Shown: one piece after another, positions 1-6,636 of the stretch | How positions within the stretch are numbered: position 1 is the stretch's first letter | Layout of the letters: each line of letters starts with the position of its first letter | Assembly (NCBI GenBank): GCA_964428355.1 | Contig: CAYRYU010000137.1 | Span: forward strand, 1-16,542 | Reading direction: 5' to 3' | Source of the DNA: CAYRYU01 sp964428355 | GTDB lineage: Bacteria; Muiribacteriota; Ozemobacteria; Ozemobacterales; Ozemobacteraceae | Length of the DNA stretch: 16,542 nt | Notes under the pieces: model-generated | The model's input: only the letters and a program-made list of their open reading frames with translations | Told to the model about the DNA's origin: nothing | The model's database searches: none | Translations under genes and position numbers: made by a program

Positions 1-423
1 GACGAGATGGACGGTGCCGTCAGTCTGCTTGCGGGTGGTGAAAAAAGAGAAATCGGGGTTGACGAAGAAACCGCGCGGATCGAAATCCTCCTTGTGGAAA
101 AGGCGGACCTCCTTTTTCCCCGCTTCGTCCCAATAGAAAAGGCCCCGGGATTTGGGCATGGCAAGAATGTAGTAGAGGCGCCCCCCGACCCGTTGACAGG
201 TCTGAAAAAGTGGTTTCCCGATCGGGGTTTTGGCCCCCGCCCCCCAGAGGAGGCTTCGGGAAACAAGTGCCTGGTCCTGGAGGGGGTCATCGACGGCTTT
301 CCAGGACTGCTTCTCCTGCTGTTGGCGTGAGGCGTCGAGCTTCTCCCGTGCGAAGGGACTTTCGAACTCCCGCTCCTTCCCCTCCTCGACGATAGTCAAG
401 GTTCCATTCCGGATCAGTATCAT
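1..423 (-). CDS. Protein of unknown function, N-terminal 141 residues (runs off window)
   Basis: The reading frame is open from an ATG at 423 to the window edge, so only the N-terminal 141 residues are visible. The product starts MILIRNGTLTIVEEGKE and has no signal peptide or membrane segment at the N-terminus. A charged, Gln-rich stretch is followed from about residue 60 by short beta-like blocks (GGRLYYILAMPKSRGLFYW, then EVRLFHKEDFDPRGFFVNPD). That alternation resembles the blades of TolB/WD40-like propellers, but the match is only by eye and I do not recognise the family. It starts 32 nt after the stop of the phospholipase-D-like gene, in the same direction, so the two are probably co-transcribed. 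The Shine-Dalgarno is weak (GCGGAA directly before the ATG). Confidence 0.7.
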   Translation of the reverse strand, partial: MILIRNGTLTIVEEGKEREFESPFAREKLDASRQQQEKQSWKAVDDPLQDQALVSRSLLWGAGAKTPIGKPLFQTCQRVGGRLYYILAMPKSRGLFYWDEAGKKEVRLFHKEDFDPRGFFVNPDFSFFTTRKQTDGTVHLV

Positions 424-455
424 TTCCGCAATCTACCCCGGAATCCCGCGCCCGG

Positions 456-2387
456 CTATTTTCCTGTGAGGGCCTCGCAGACTGCGAGGAGTTCCTTTGC
501 CTTGGCGTCCTGGTCGTGTGTAACGCGGTGCCGGAGGACTGTCTGAAGGTTTTTCAACCCCCCCGTAGCTTCCAGGGTATAGGTGCGCCACCGGGTGGAA
601 AGCCCCTCGAGATACTTGAGGGCGGTTTCCACGCGGGCGTCGTTCTTGCCTTCAGCGGCCTTGACCACGAGCTGGTTGACCTTGCACATCAGCTTCCGCA
701 GCCGATCGGTCTGCCGGTCGAACTCTGCGGGGCCGATCTTGCCGTCGAGCCTCGTGAGATTGGCCTGCAACCGGGCGACGAACTGCATCAATGTAAGGAA
801 TGCCTCTTCCTTCTCGGAGTCCATGACCCAGACCACCGGGTGTTCAGCCATGGGAATCCACTTTTCAGGCTGGTCGGAATATGCAACGGAGCAAAGGATG
901 GCGTATTTCCCGGCGATTTCCGGCACCCAGACATCCTTGAACCGCATGGTCAGCCAGGATTCGGTGCCCGTTCCTTTCAAGCTCGCCTTGGCAAGCACCA
1001 ACTCGCGACCTCCGACCTTCAGTTCCTCCCGGGCGGTGGTATCCTGGCCCTTCCGGAAGATCTGGACATCGGTCACGCTTTGGCTGGCAACCTTCCAGCG
1101 GGCGGGATACTCGAGCTTGATCTTGTCCACCGACTTGCCGTTGGCGAAGATGACCAGATTCACCTCATCGACAGTTGTACCGGTGAACGGGAAATCGCTC
1201 ACCGTCAGTTGGGTGGCGGCTTTGGCGGTCTTTCCGAACAGGCGGTCGAACTCCTTCTGGTAGAAGTTGGTAATCTCCTTGGAATGGACGATCAGGACGT
1301 TCTCGTCATTCGTCCGGTTGCCGTTGCTGGATGCGTTCTCGGAGCCCAAAACCGTGACCGGATCAGGCCCCTGCGGGTCGACGATGAAGACCTTGTGGTG
1401 GAACTTTCCCTCACCGCTGTGGATGATGACGGGGACCCCAGCTTCGCTCAGATGCGAGAACTCCCCGTAAGGCCCTGTACTCCTGTAAAGCATCCGGTCG
1501 AAGATGCCCTCGACCTGTTTCCCTTCGCGGTGCTTGGCGACCAGGAGATTGCCCAGGTCGTCGGCTGTGAAGGCGAACTGCATGAATGAGACTCGTTGTT
1601 GCGCCGCCGCGAGAATCTCGGCGATGCGCTTGTTCGGATCGTCTTCCGGGGCGAAATAGAGTTCGACCTGGGTCTTCCCGACCTGAACGGTCTTCCGCTC
1701 CCGGTGGGCGGGGGATTCCCTGCCAAAGCTTTTGTCGTCGAACATTTCGCCGAACTCGTCGGAATACAGCTTCGCGAGGTCGGGAGACCGGATTTGCATC
1801 GCGTTGTTGGCGTTTCGCCAGCTGCATGTGTCGGTCAGGTTGAAACTACCCGTCCAGACGTCCCGGTCGTCACGGACCGCGAACTTGTTGTGCATGAGGG
1901 CGGCCCGACCCTGGTCGTCGATTACGGGGATTCCGGCATCGACAAGCTGCTTGACAAAGGGGTTTAGCTCGGTCCCCTCGGGAGAATCGCCTTCGGAAGC
2001 CCCTCCACCCGCCCGGGAGGTGCGTGCGGGCTTCTTGGTTTCGGGAGGTTGCCGTCCGTTGAGTTCGCTTTCGGCCTCGCCATCGACGGCCTCCTCCTGC
2101 TGTCGGAAGTTCATACTGTCACAGACGAGACGGATTTTCACGCCCCGCTTGTGTGCGCGGATGAAGGCTTCGACGATCCCGGGGTGACGGAACTCGAAGA
2201 AGGCCCCGTCGAGCGTCTTCTTGGCCCCGTCGAGGAAGGCGATGAACTCGTCATCGAGTCCCACTGCCCTTTCGGGGTGGGGGCCGAACCCTGCCCGGAT
2301 TTCGGGGGAGAGTTGGACCATGGGCCCCGCGAAGAGTGCGGATGCTGCCAGTGTGCACCAGACTAGGCCAGCCAGGAATCGCTTCAT
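456..2387 (-). CDS. Secreted phospholipase D-like protein (two HKD motifs)
   Basis: A 643-aa exported protein of the phospholipase D/cardiolipin synthase superfamily. Residues 1-20 form a Sec signal peptide (MKRFLAGLVW..., cleavage after ALFA). Two HxKx4D motifs are intact: HNKFAVRD (H166, K168, D173), followed by GSFNLT, and HHKVFIVD (H330, K332, D337), followed by GSENAS. This bilobed arrangement normally forms one active site that cleaves or transfers phosphodiester bonds. The substrate (phospholipid or nucleic acid) cannot be told. A low-complexity Glu/Gly/Pro-rich insert lies at about residues 98-140 inside the first lobe. Residues about 390-535 look beta-rich, and the last 110 residues look helical; this C-terminal extension is not part of the usual core. 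The ATG at 2387 was chosen over an in-frame ATG at 2591 because it has AAGGAGA seven bases upstream and starts exactly at the signal peptide. Confidence 0.9.
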   Translation of the reverse strand: MKRFLAGLVWCTLAASALFAGPMVQLSPEIRAGFGPHPERAVGLDDEFIAFLDGAKKTLDGAFFEFRHPGIVEAFIRAHKRGVKIRLVCDSMNFRQQEEAVDGEAESELNGRQPPETKKPARTSRAGGGASEGDSPEGTELNPFVKQLVDAGIPVIDDQGRAALMHNKFAVRDDRDVWTGSFNLTDTCSWRNANNAMQIRSPDLAKLYSDEFGEMFDDKSFGRESPAHRERKTVQVGKTQVELYFAPEDDPNKRIAEILAAAQQRVSFMQFAFTADDLGNLLVAKHREGKQVEGIFDRMLYRSTGPYGEFSHLSEAGVPVIIHSGEGKFHHKVFIVDPQGPDPVTVLGSENASSNGNRTNDENVLIVHSKEITNFYQKEFDRLFGKTAKAATQLTVSDFPFTGTTVDEVNLVIFANGKSVDKIKLEYPARWKVASQSVTDVQIFRKGQDTTAREELKVGGRELVLAKASLKGTGTESWLTMRFKDVWVPEIAGKYAILCSVAYSDQPEKWIPMAEHPVVWVMDSEKEEAFLTLMQFVARLQANLTRLDGKIGPAEFDRQTDRLRKLMCKVNQLVVKAAEGKNDARVETALKYLEGLSTRWRTYTLEATGGLKNLQTVLRHRVTHDQDAKAKELLAVCEALTGK

Positions 2388-2400
2388 GGGGATTCTCCTT

Positions 2401-2413
2401 CGGTCTGAGACCG
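2401..2413. promoter_or_regulatory. 13-bp perfect palindrome abutting the PLD-gene RBS
   Basis: CGGTCT-G-AGACCG is a perfect inverted repeat with a one-base centre. It directly touches the Shine-Dalgarno (2393-2400) of the phospholipase D-like gene, so it lies in its leader. It could be a repressor operator or an RNA element that blocks the ribosome site. No matching second copy was seen in the window. Confidence 0.4.
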
Positions 2414-2434
2414 TTTCATGCAGGTTATTGTTCC

Positions 2435-2467
2435 AGTATATCAGAACTCCCCCGACTTTTGGGGAGT
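2435..2467 (-). promoter_or_regulatory. Putative extended -10 promoter of the PLD gene with upstream inverted repeat
   Basis: On the minus strand TGATATACT (2443-2435) fits an extended -10 element (TG-n-TATACT). The -35 region is poor, which extended -10 promoters tolerate. Immediately upstream lies an inverted repeat, ACTCCCC (2446-2452) and GGGGAGT (2461-2467). It overlaps an alternative one, CCCGAC (2451-2456) and GTCGGG (2466-2471). It occupies the spacer/-35 position and could bind a regulator. The 190-bp divergent region between 2387 and 2578 presumably also holds the promoter of the plus-strand exchanger, but I see no convincing one. Confidence 0.4.
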
Positions 2468-2577
2468 CGGGGCTATTGCGTTCAGGATGGATTTGAGGCA
2501 TCATGACTGCACGTCCTCCCAGGGACCTTTGGGGGGGGGCGGCTTGATCAGGGGGAACGAAAGGAATCATCTCGTTT

Positions 2578-3531
2578 ATGGTTTGGGACATTTTCTATGT
2601 CATAGTGGGATTCGTTCTCCTGACCGTCGCGGCGGACAGGCTCGTTCTGGGTGCCACCGGGATCGCAAAGAAACTCGGTGTCTCTCCTCTCGTCATCGGC
2701 CTGACCGTCGTCGCGTTCGGCACCTCGATGCCCGAACTGGTCGTCAGCATCCAGGCAAGCTTCGAGAACAACCCGGGAATCGCGGTTGGGAACGTGGTGG
2801 GCTCGAACATCTTCAATGCCGCGCTGATTCTAGGAATCGCCGCAATGATCCATCCGATCAAGTGCGAGCGGTCCGTCGTCCGGAGGGACGTCCCGATCAT
2901 GATAATCGTTGCCCTCTGGAACTGGTTTCAGGCGCGGGATCGGTTGCTTGACCGGTTCGAGTGTTTCACCCTTTTCATCGGGATTATCCTCTACACCTGG
3001 ATCAGCTATCATCTCGCCAAGAAGGAAGGGGTTGCGGCAACCCCCGAAGAGCCCGGCTCACAGGAGAACGTTCCCGCGACCATGGGACGCTCGTTGTTCG
3101 AAATTGCAATCGGGCTGGTCGGGCTTGTTGCCGGCGCGAAGCTGCTCCTTTTTGGGTCGGTCCACATGGCGAAGGCTTTCGGGATATCCGACGAAGTGAT
3201 CGGCCTCACCCTCATCGCGGCGGGGACCTCCCTTCCGGAACTCGCAACCTCGGTCGTTGCCGCTCGGAAGGGAATGTCCGAAATCGCCATCGGGAACGTC
3301 GTTGGTTCGAACCTCTTCAACAGCCTCGGTATTCTCGGGGTGGCGGGAACGATCCTCCCCCTGCAGGTTTCAGAGCACATGTACGGCATCGATATGCCGG
3401 TGATGGTCGTGGTCAGCCTCGGGTGCCTTCCCATAATGCGGACCGGTTACATGATCGTCAGGAGCGAAGCCCTTCTGCTCCTTGGGGCTTATGCCTGGTA
3501 CACCTATGCCCTCTTTCAAACCCCCAACTGA
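2578..3531 (+). CDS. Na+/Ca2+ exchanger-like antiporter (CaCA family, YrbG-like)
   Basis: A 317-aa inner-membrane antiporter of the cation/Ca2+ exchanger superfamily, a normal length for prokaryotic members. It shows the internal duplication that defines the family. Alpha-repeat 1 is at about residues 38-90 (GTSMPEL 48-54, GNVVGSNIFN 71-80). Alpha-repeat 2 is at about 206-258 (GTSLPEL 216-222, GNVVGSNLFN 239-248). The acidic residue in each GTSxPE and the Asn in each GSNxFN are the family's ion-binding residues and are present. The repeats are separated by a hydrophilic loop at about 147-171. About ten hydrophobic helices are visible. Ion specificity (Ca2+/Na+, K+ or H+) cannot be read from sequence. 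The ATG has an AAAGGA-type site upstream. The next gene starts 18 nt after the stop, so the two form an operon. Confidence 0.93.
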   Translation: MVWDIFYVIVGFVLLTVAADRLVLGATGIAKKLGVSPLVIGLTVVAFGTSMPELVVSIQASFENNPGIAVGNVVGSNIFNAALILGIAAMIHPIKCERSVVRRDVPIMIIVALWNWFQARDRLLDRFECFTLFIGIILYTWISYHLAKKEGVAATPEEPGSQENVPATMGRSLFEIAIGLVGLVAGAKLLLFGSVHMAKAFGISDEVIGLTLIAAGTSLPELATSVVAARKGMSEIAIGNVVGSNLFNSLGILGVAGTILPLQVSEHMYGIDMPVMVVVSLGCLPIMRTGYMIVRSEALLLLGAYAWYTYALFQTPN

Positions 3532-3549
3532 TCACCAGGGAGGATAACC

Positions 3550-4251
3550 ATGAAATCCTGTCCCAAGTGCGGAAAACAGTTCCCCGATGGTGTCAAGCAA
3601 TGTCCATTCGACCGGATCCCCCTCAACGCCGCTCCGGGGGCCCCGGCTCCAGCTCCGGCGGGGTCTACGGCACCGGCCGGGTCCTCCGTCTCAAAGGTCC
3701 CTGGCAAACCCTCCGCAAACCCTGCCCCCGACCAGACCGGCGGGGAAGTCTCTCAACCCGCCCAGGCTTCTTCTGCCCCCCCGACTCCGCCGAACAAGAG
3801 GGTTTTCGCCATCCTTCTGGATTTCTTCATCTTCAACCTGGTTGTCACTCCCATTCTCTTCGTCATTCCCGGGCTCCAGTTTCCGGTGACATTTGTACTG
3901 GGGCCGATCTACATCCTTCTGAAAGATTTCCGGCAAGGGCAGAGCATCGGAAAACTGGTAACGGGTCTCCAGATTTTCGGTGACGACGGAACTCCTCCTC
4001 CAATCCAGAAGTTGATCCTCAGGAATGTCCCATTCGCCATCCCGATCATCGGAATCCTGATGGGTTTGCTCGAATACCTCGTCAGCCAGAACAGCGCGGA
4101 TAGAAAACGCCTCGGAGACCGCTTCGCCGGGACCCGGGTCGGCGATCTCCATCCCGAAAGGGGAGACAGCATGTTCCTGCTGTATTCCATCGGATTGATC
4201 GTTCTGAACTATTTCATCATCAAGGCCTTGACCCCGACTCCGAACTTTTGA
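3550..4251 (+). CDS. Zinc-ribbon / RDD-domain membrane protein
   Basis: A 233-aa protein in three parts. Residues 1-25 form a short zinc-ribbon-like motif (CPKCGKQFPDGVKQCPFD; Cys 4, 7 and 18). Residues 26-82 are a Pro/Ala/Gly-rich linker without regular structure. Residues about 83-226 are an RDD domain, with Arg84 and Asp91 in the first helix (KRVFAILLDFF), the loop GQSIGKLVTGLQ (130-141) and the signature RKRLGDRFAGT (185-195). There are three to four membrane helices. RDD proteins are integral membrane proteins of mostly unknown role; some have been linked to ion transport, which would fit the exchanger upstream, but that is inference. A strong GGAGG site lies before the ATG. The stop is only 10 nt from the stop of the convergent small membrane gene, with no terminator hairpin between. 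Confidence 0.9.
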   Translation: MKSCPKCGKQFPDGVKQCPFDRIPLNAAPGAPAPAPAGSTAPAGSSVSKVPGKPSANPAPDQTGGEVSQPAQASSAPPTPPNKRVFAILLDFFIFNLVVTPILFVIPGLQFPVTFVLGPIYILLKDFRQGQSIGKLVTGLQIFGDDGTPPPIQKLILRNVPFAIPIIGILMGLLEYLVSQNSADRKRLGDRFAGTRVGDLHPERGDSMFLLYSIGLIVLNYFIIKALTPTPNF

Positions 4252-4261
4252 CGAGGCACCC

Positions 4262-4486
4262 CTACTTCCAGAATCCGGCAAGTTTCAGGAGGGGGATGGA
4301 AACAAAGACCAGGCCTCCGATGAAATAGCACAGGATGATCAGGTAGAACCTGAATGGGGAAAACTCCCTGTGGCAGATCACTACGCGGTTTTTCCCCGTG
4401 ACCTTCCCCGACTTGAGGGAATCCACTGCTGCCCAGATGATGAAGATGCCCAGAACCACGCAGAAGATCGCCTGGACGAATGCCAT
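4262..4486 (-). CDS. Small two-helix membrane protein, function unknown
   Basis: A 74-residue protein with two hydrophobic segments (about 3-21 and 46-66), separated by a basic cytoplasm-like loop (SGKVTGKNRVVICHREFSPF). GGGAGG six bases before the ATG supports the start. It is convergent with the RDD-protein gene. I do not recognise a named family; layout and size resemble many small conserved inner-membrane proteins. The upstream region is the 18-bp tandem repeat and the assembly gap, so its promoter and any upstream partner cannot be judged. Confidence 0.75.
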   Translation of the reverse strand: MAFVQAIFCVVLGIFIIWAAVDSLKSGKVTGKNRVVICHREFSPFRFYLIILCYFIGGLVFVSIPLLKLAGFWK

Positions 4487-4540
4487 CTGTGCCTCCCGGG
4501 CAAAAGGATTCCGAGGATTTCAGGGCACGGTGGGGAAGCT

Positions 4541-4600
4541 ACTCCCGGAGTGTTTTCTACTCCCGGAGTGGTTTTTACTCCCGGAGTGGTTTTTACTCCC
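4541..4600. repeat. 18-bp tandem repeat, at least 3.3 copies, running into an assembly gap
   Basis: The unit ACTCCCGGAGTGGTTTTT occurs at 4541-4558 (two mismatches), 4559-4576 and 4577-4594 (both exact). A fourth unit begins at 4595 and is cut by the N run. Each unit contains a small dyad, ACTCC-C-GGAGT, followed by a T-rich tail on the plus strand. The repeat probably broke the assembly and the true copy number is unknown. It lies between the small membrane gene and the 3' end of the propeller gene and is most likely intergenic. Confidence 0.9.
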
Positions 4601-4700
4601 NNNNNNNNNNNNNNNNNNNNNNNNNNNNNNNNNNNNNNNNNNNNNNNNNNNNNNNNNNNNNNNNNNNNNNNNNNNNNNNNNNNNNNNNNNNNNNNNNNNN
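4601..4700. other. Assembly gap (100 N)
   Basis: Exactly 100 N, a usual placeholder for a gap of unknown or estimated size. It removes the 3' end of the propeller gene to its right and an unknown number of 18-bp repeat units to its left. Confidence 0.99.
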
Positions 4701-5461
4701 TCGTCCGAGGCGATGTCGAAAACTTTGACCGAAGGCAGCTTGTCGCTTCCCCAGTTGATTATCCGGCCGTCGGCGAGAACCGCCAGAAGCCCCGAATCGA
4801 CTCCGATGAAAAGCACCCCCTGTCCCGCGGTCATTGCCGAGATCCAGGGTTGGGGCTGGATTCCAAGTTCGACCGGTACCGGCCCCGCTGCTTCCGAAAG
4901 GCGGAAGATCCCGGAGTTGGTTCCCACCAGAAGAGAATTCCCGTGCTGGGCGAGACACGTGACGATGAGCGAACGGTTCCGGTCGAGAGGAATCCGCTCC
5001 CAAAGAAGCCCGTCGAAGGAGCAGAGGCCGGCCCTCGTCCCGACATACAGTCTCGTTCCCATCACGAAAAGGGACGTCACGTAGTCATCGATCAGGCCGG
5101 AATCGGTCCTCGTGATCGTCGTCCAGGTCGACCCCTCCAGGCGCGCAATGCCCTTTCCATAGGTGCCGATCCAGAGCTTCCCGCCGAATTCCGCCCCGCA
5201 GACGGCAGGGGCATCGGGAAACCCGCGGTCTCCTCTTTTCCATGTCTGGAAGCCTGCGGGGCTGGATAGCGAAACCCCTCCGTCCGTGCAGACCACGGGG
5301 TTTCCCTGGAACAGGGCGAGTCTGTTGATGAAATCATCCGCCAACCCGCTGTTGGCCTTTGAAAACCGGACTGCCTGGCCGAAAACGCAGGAAGAAGCCG
5401 CGCCCAGTATCGCGAAAAGAACGAACAGGAGGCGGACTCGCTTAAAATGTCTCGAGTTCAT
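4701..5461 (-). CDS. Exported beta-propeller protein (Reg_prop-type), C-terminus lost in gap
   Basis: The N-terminal 253 residues of an exported propeller are visible before the gap. Residues 1-30 form a basic-then-hydrophobic signal peptide (cleavage probably near FGQA). Propeller strand motifs recur about every 40 residues: PVVCT 55-59, LWIGT 96-100, LYVGT 138-142, LLVGT 177-181, LFIGV 217-221. These [LIV]-[WYLF]-[VI]-G-[TV] strands, followed by an x-x-G-[IL] turn, are typical of the two-component-regulator propeller repeat. Its two relatives in this window have seven such strands, so about two blades (roughly 80 residues) should be missing. The start lies 12 nt after the stop of the upstream propeller gene and has only a weak Shine-Dalgarno, consistent with translational coupling. 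No kinase or membrane domain is seen. Ligand and role are unknown. Confidence 0.85.
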
Positions 5462-5473
5462 CTTCGTAACAGC

Positions 5474-6517
5474 TTATCGTCGGCGGAAAATCGCCAGGCC
5501 GCGGTCCGTCCCCACGTAGAGGAACGAACCTCCATCCGGGGCCGGGGAAACGTTGAGACAACGGATCGACATTGAGGGGAGCCCATCCTTGAAATCGATC
5601 GGGCCTTCGAACTGGCCGTTCGCGAAGCGTTGCAGGCCCTTCCGGGTGGCGATCCAGAGCGCATTGCCATCGACCGCCAGGGCGGAGATCCAGTTGTCTC
5701 CGAGGCCGTTTTCCTTCTTCAGATGCCGCCATGCCCCGTTTTCGAAAATGCACAGACCCAACGTCGTCCCGGCGTAGACTGCATTCTCCGATACGGCGAG
5801 AGAGACGATGTGGTCAGCGGGAAGCCCGTTCGCGGTGGAGTAGTTGGTGAACAGCTCCTTTTCACCCTCCTTCCCTTTGTAGACGCTGATCCCTGTGAGG
5901 GTGCCGATCCAGAGCTCGCCTTTGCGGCCACTCATGCATGTCACCCTGTTGTCGATCAGTCCCTTCTTGGTGGCGAGGTAACCGAACTTTCGGTAGGGGT
6001 TGTTCTCGAAGACCCAGATGTTGATCCCCTGTTCCTCGGTACCGATGAAAAGGGTGTTCTTTTCGTCGACGTACAGGCAGCTGATGTAGTTCGACTGCAT
6101 GTCGTCCTTTATCTCCTCGAACCATTCCCACTGGAGGCCGTCCCAGCGGTAGGTGCCGCCCCCTGCCACCGGTGAGCGACAGGAAGTCCAGAGCTCCTTT
6201 CCCCGGAGGACCACGGCGGGTATCCGCTGGAACTTGAGCGGGGAGTTCTGAGCCGACCAGACCGTGGTCTTTCCGTCTTTCCGCAGGACCGTCATGTTCC
6301 GCTCGGTGCCCAGAAAAACGTTGTCGGGGCTAACCGCGATGCAGAGGACCGTGGGGTGGCTGAGTCCGTCCTTTTCCGTCAGGACCTTCTCCAGGGATAC
6401 CCCCGCGGGCATCATTGCGAATCCAGGTGAAGTCGAGGCGATGAAGAGCCCAAGAACAAGCCCCGCAAAGCTTGACAATCCGATGAACGCTTGTCTTCTG
6501 GAAAAAAGTCTGCGCAT
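5474..6517 (-). CDS. Exported seven-bladed beta-propeller protein (Reg_prop-type)
   Basis: A 347-aa exported protein. The first 35 residues are a signal sequence with an Arg-rich n-region (MRRLFSRRQAF) and hydrophobic core. Seven propeller strands follow at regular spacing: VFLGT 67-71, LWTSC 109-113 (degenerate), LFIGT 156-160, LWIGT 202-206, VYAGT 247-251, LWIAT 287-291, LYVGT 333-337. Intervening turns such as NGLxxxxIxxLAV match the Reg_prop repeat. In Bacteroidetes such repeats form the periplasmic sensor half of hybrid two-component systems; here the protein ends right after the last blade with no kinase. The ATG at 6517 was preferred to an in-frame ATG at 6559 because GGAGGG lies seven bases upstream and the signal peptide starts there. 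The gene begins only 41 nt beyond a strong terminator, so its expression may rely on read-through. Confidence 0.88.
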   Translation of the reverse strand: MRRLFSRRQAFIGLSSFAGLVLGLFIASTSPGFAMMPAGVSLEKVLTEKDGLSHPTVLCIAVSPDNVFLGTERNMTVLRKDGKTTVWSAQNSPLKFQRIPAVVLRGKELWTSCRSPVAGGGTYRWDGLQWEWFEEIKDDMQSNYISCLYVDEKNTLFIGTEEQGINIWVFENNPYRKFGYLATKKGLIDNRVTCMSGRKGELWIGTLTGISVYKGKEGEKELFTNYSTANGLPADHIVSLAVSENAVYAGTTLGLCIFENGAWRHLKKENGLGDNWISALAVDGNALWIATRKGLQRFANGQFEGPIDFKDGLPSMSIRCLNVSPAPDGGSFLYVGTDRGLAIFRRR

Positions 6518-6558
6518 ACTCGTACCCTCCAGTCCCACTTTTCTTGGAGGATAAAACA

Positions 6559-6591
6559 AAACCCGGAGGGATGCAACATCCCTCCGGGTTT
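6559..6591 (-). terminator. Strong rho-independent terminator of the 949-aa protein gene
   Basis: A perfect 15-bp stem (6559-6573 paired with 6577-6591) closes a 3-nt loop. The stem contains CCCGGAGGGATG and its complement. On the minus strand it is followed by TTTGTTTTAT. It lies 45 nt after the stop codon of the large exported-protein gene and 41 nt before the next start codon. The stem is also symmetrical for the plus strand, but there is no T-run on that side. Confidence 0.9.
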
Positions 6592-6602
6592 CAGGTCAGT
6601 TA

Positions 6603-6627
6603 GGAGCCTTGTCGGAGAACAGGCTCC
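6603..6627 (-). other. Second 3'-UTR hairpin before the terminator
   Basis: GGAGCCT (6603-6609) pairs with AGGCTCC (6621-6627) across an 11-nt loop, between the stop codon of the large gene and its terminator. Without a T-run it is probably not a terminator itself. A stable 3' structure could protect the message from exonucleases. Confidence 0.5.
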
Positions 6628-6636
6628 AAGAGTGGG

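Noticed and set aside
7..330. 107-codon plus-strand frame at the left edge
   Set aside because: The minus strand is open over the whole stretch with plausible protein sequence and follows the PLD gene in operon spacing; the plus frame ends in an artificial Leu run.
516..1589. 357-codon plus-strand open frame
   Set aside because: Antisense to the PLD-like protein, which has both HKD motifs.
3529..3549. Terminator between the exchanger and RDD genes
   Set aside because: The 18-nt gap contains only the ribosome site of the RDD gene; no hairpin.
4541..4600. CRISPR array or in-frame GSKNHS repeats as the C-terminus of the propeller
   Set aside because: Units are contiguous 18-mers with no spacers, so not CRISPR. 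The minus frame through the N run is arbitrary, and propeller relatives have no such tail.
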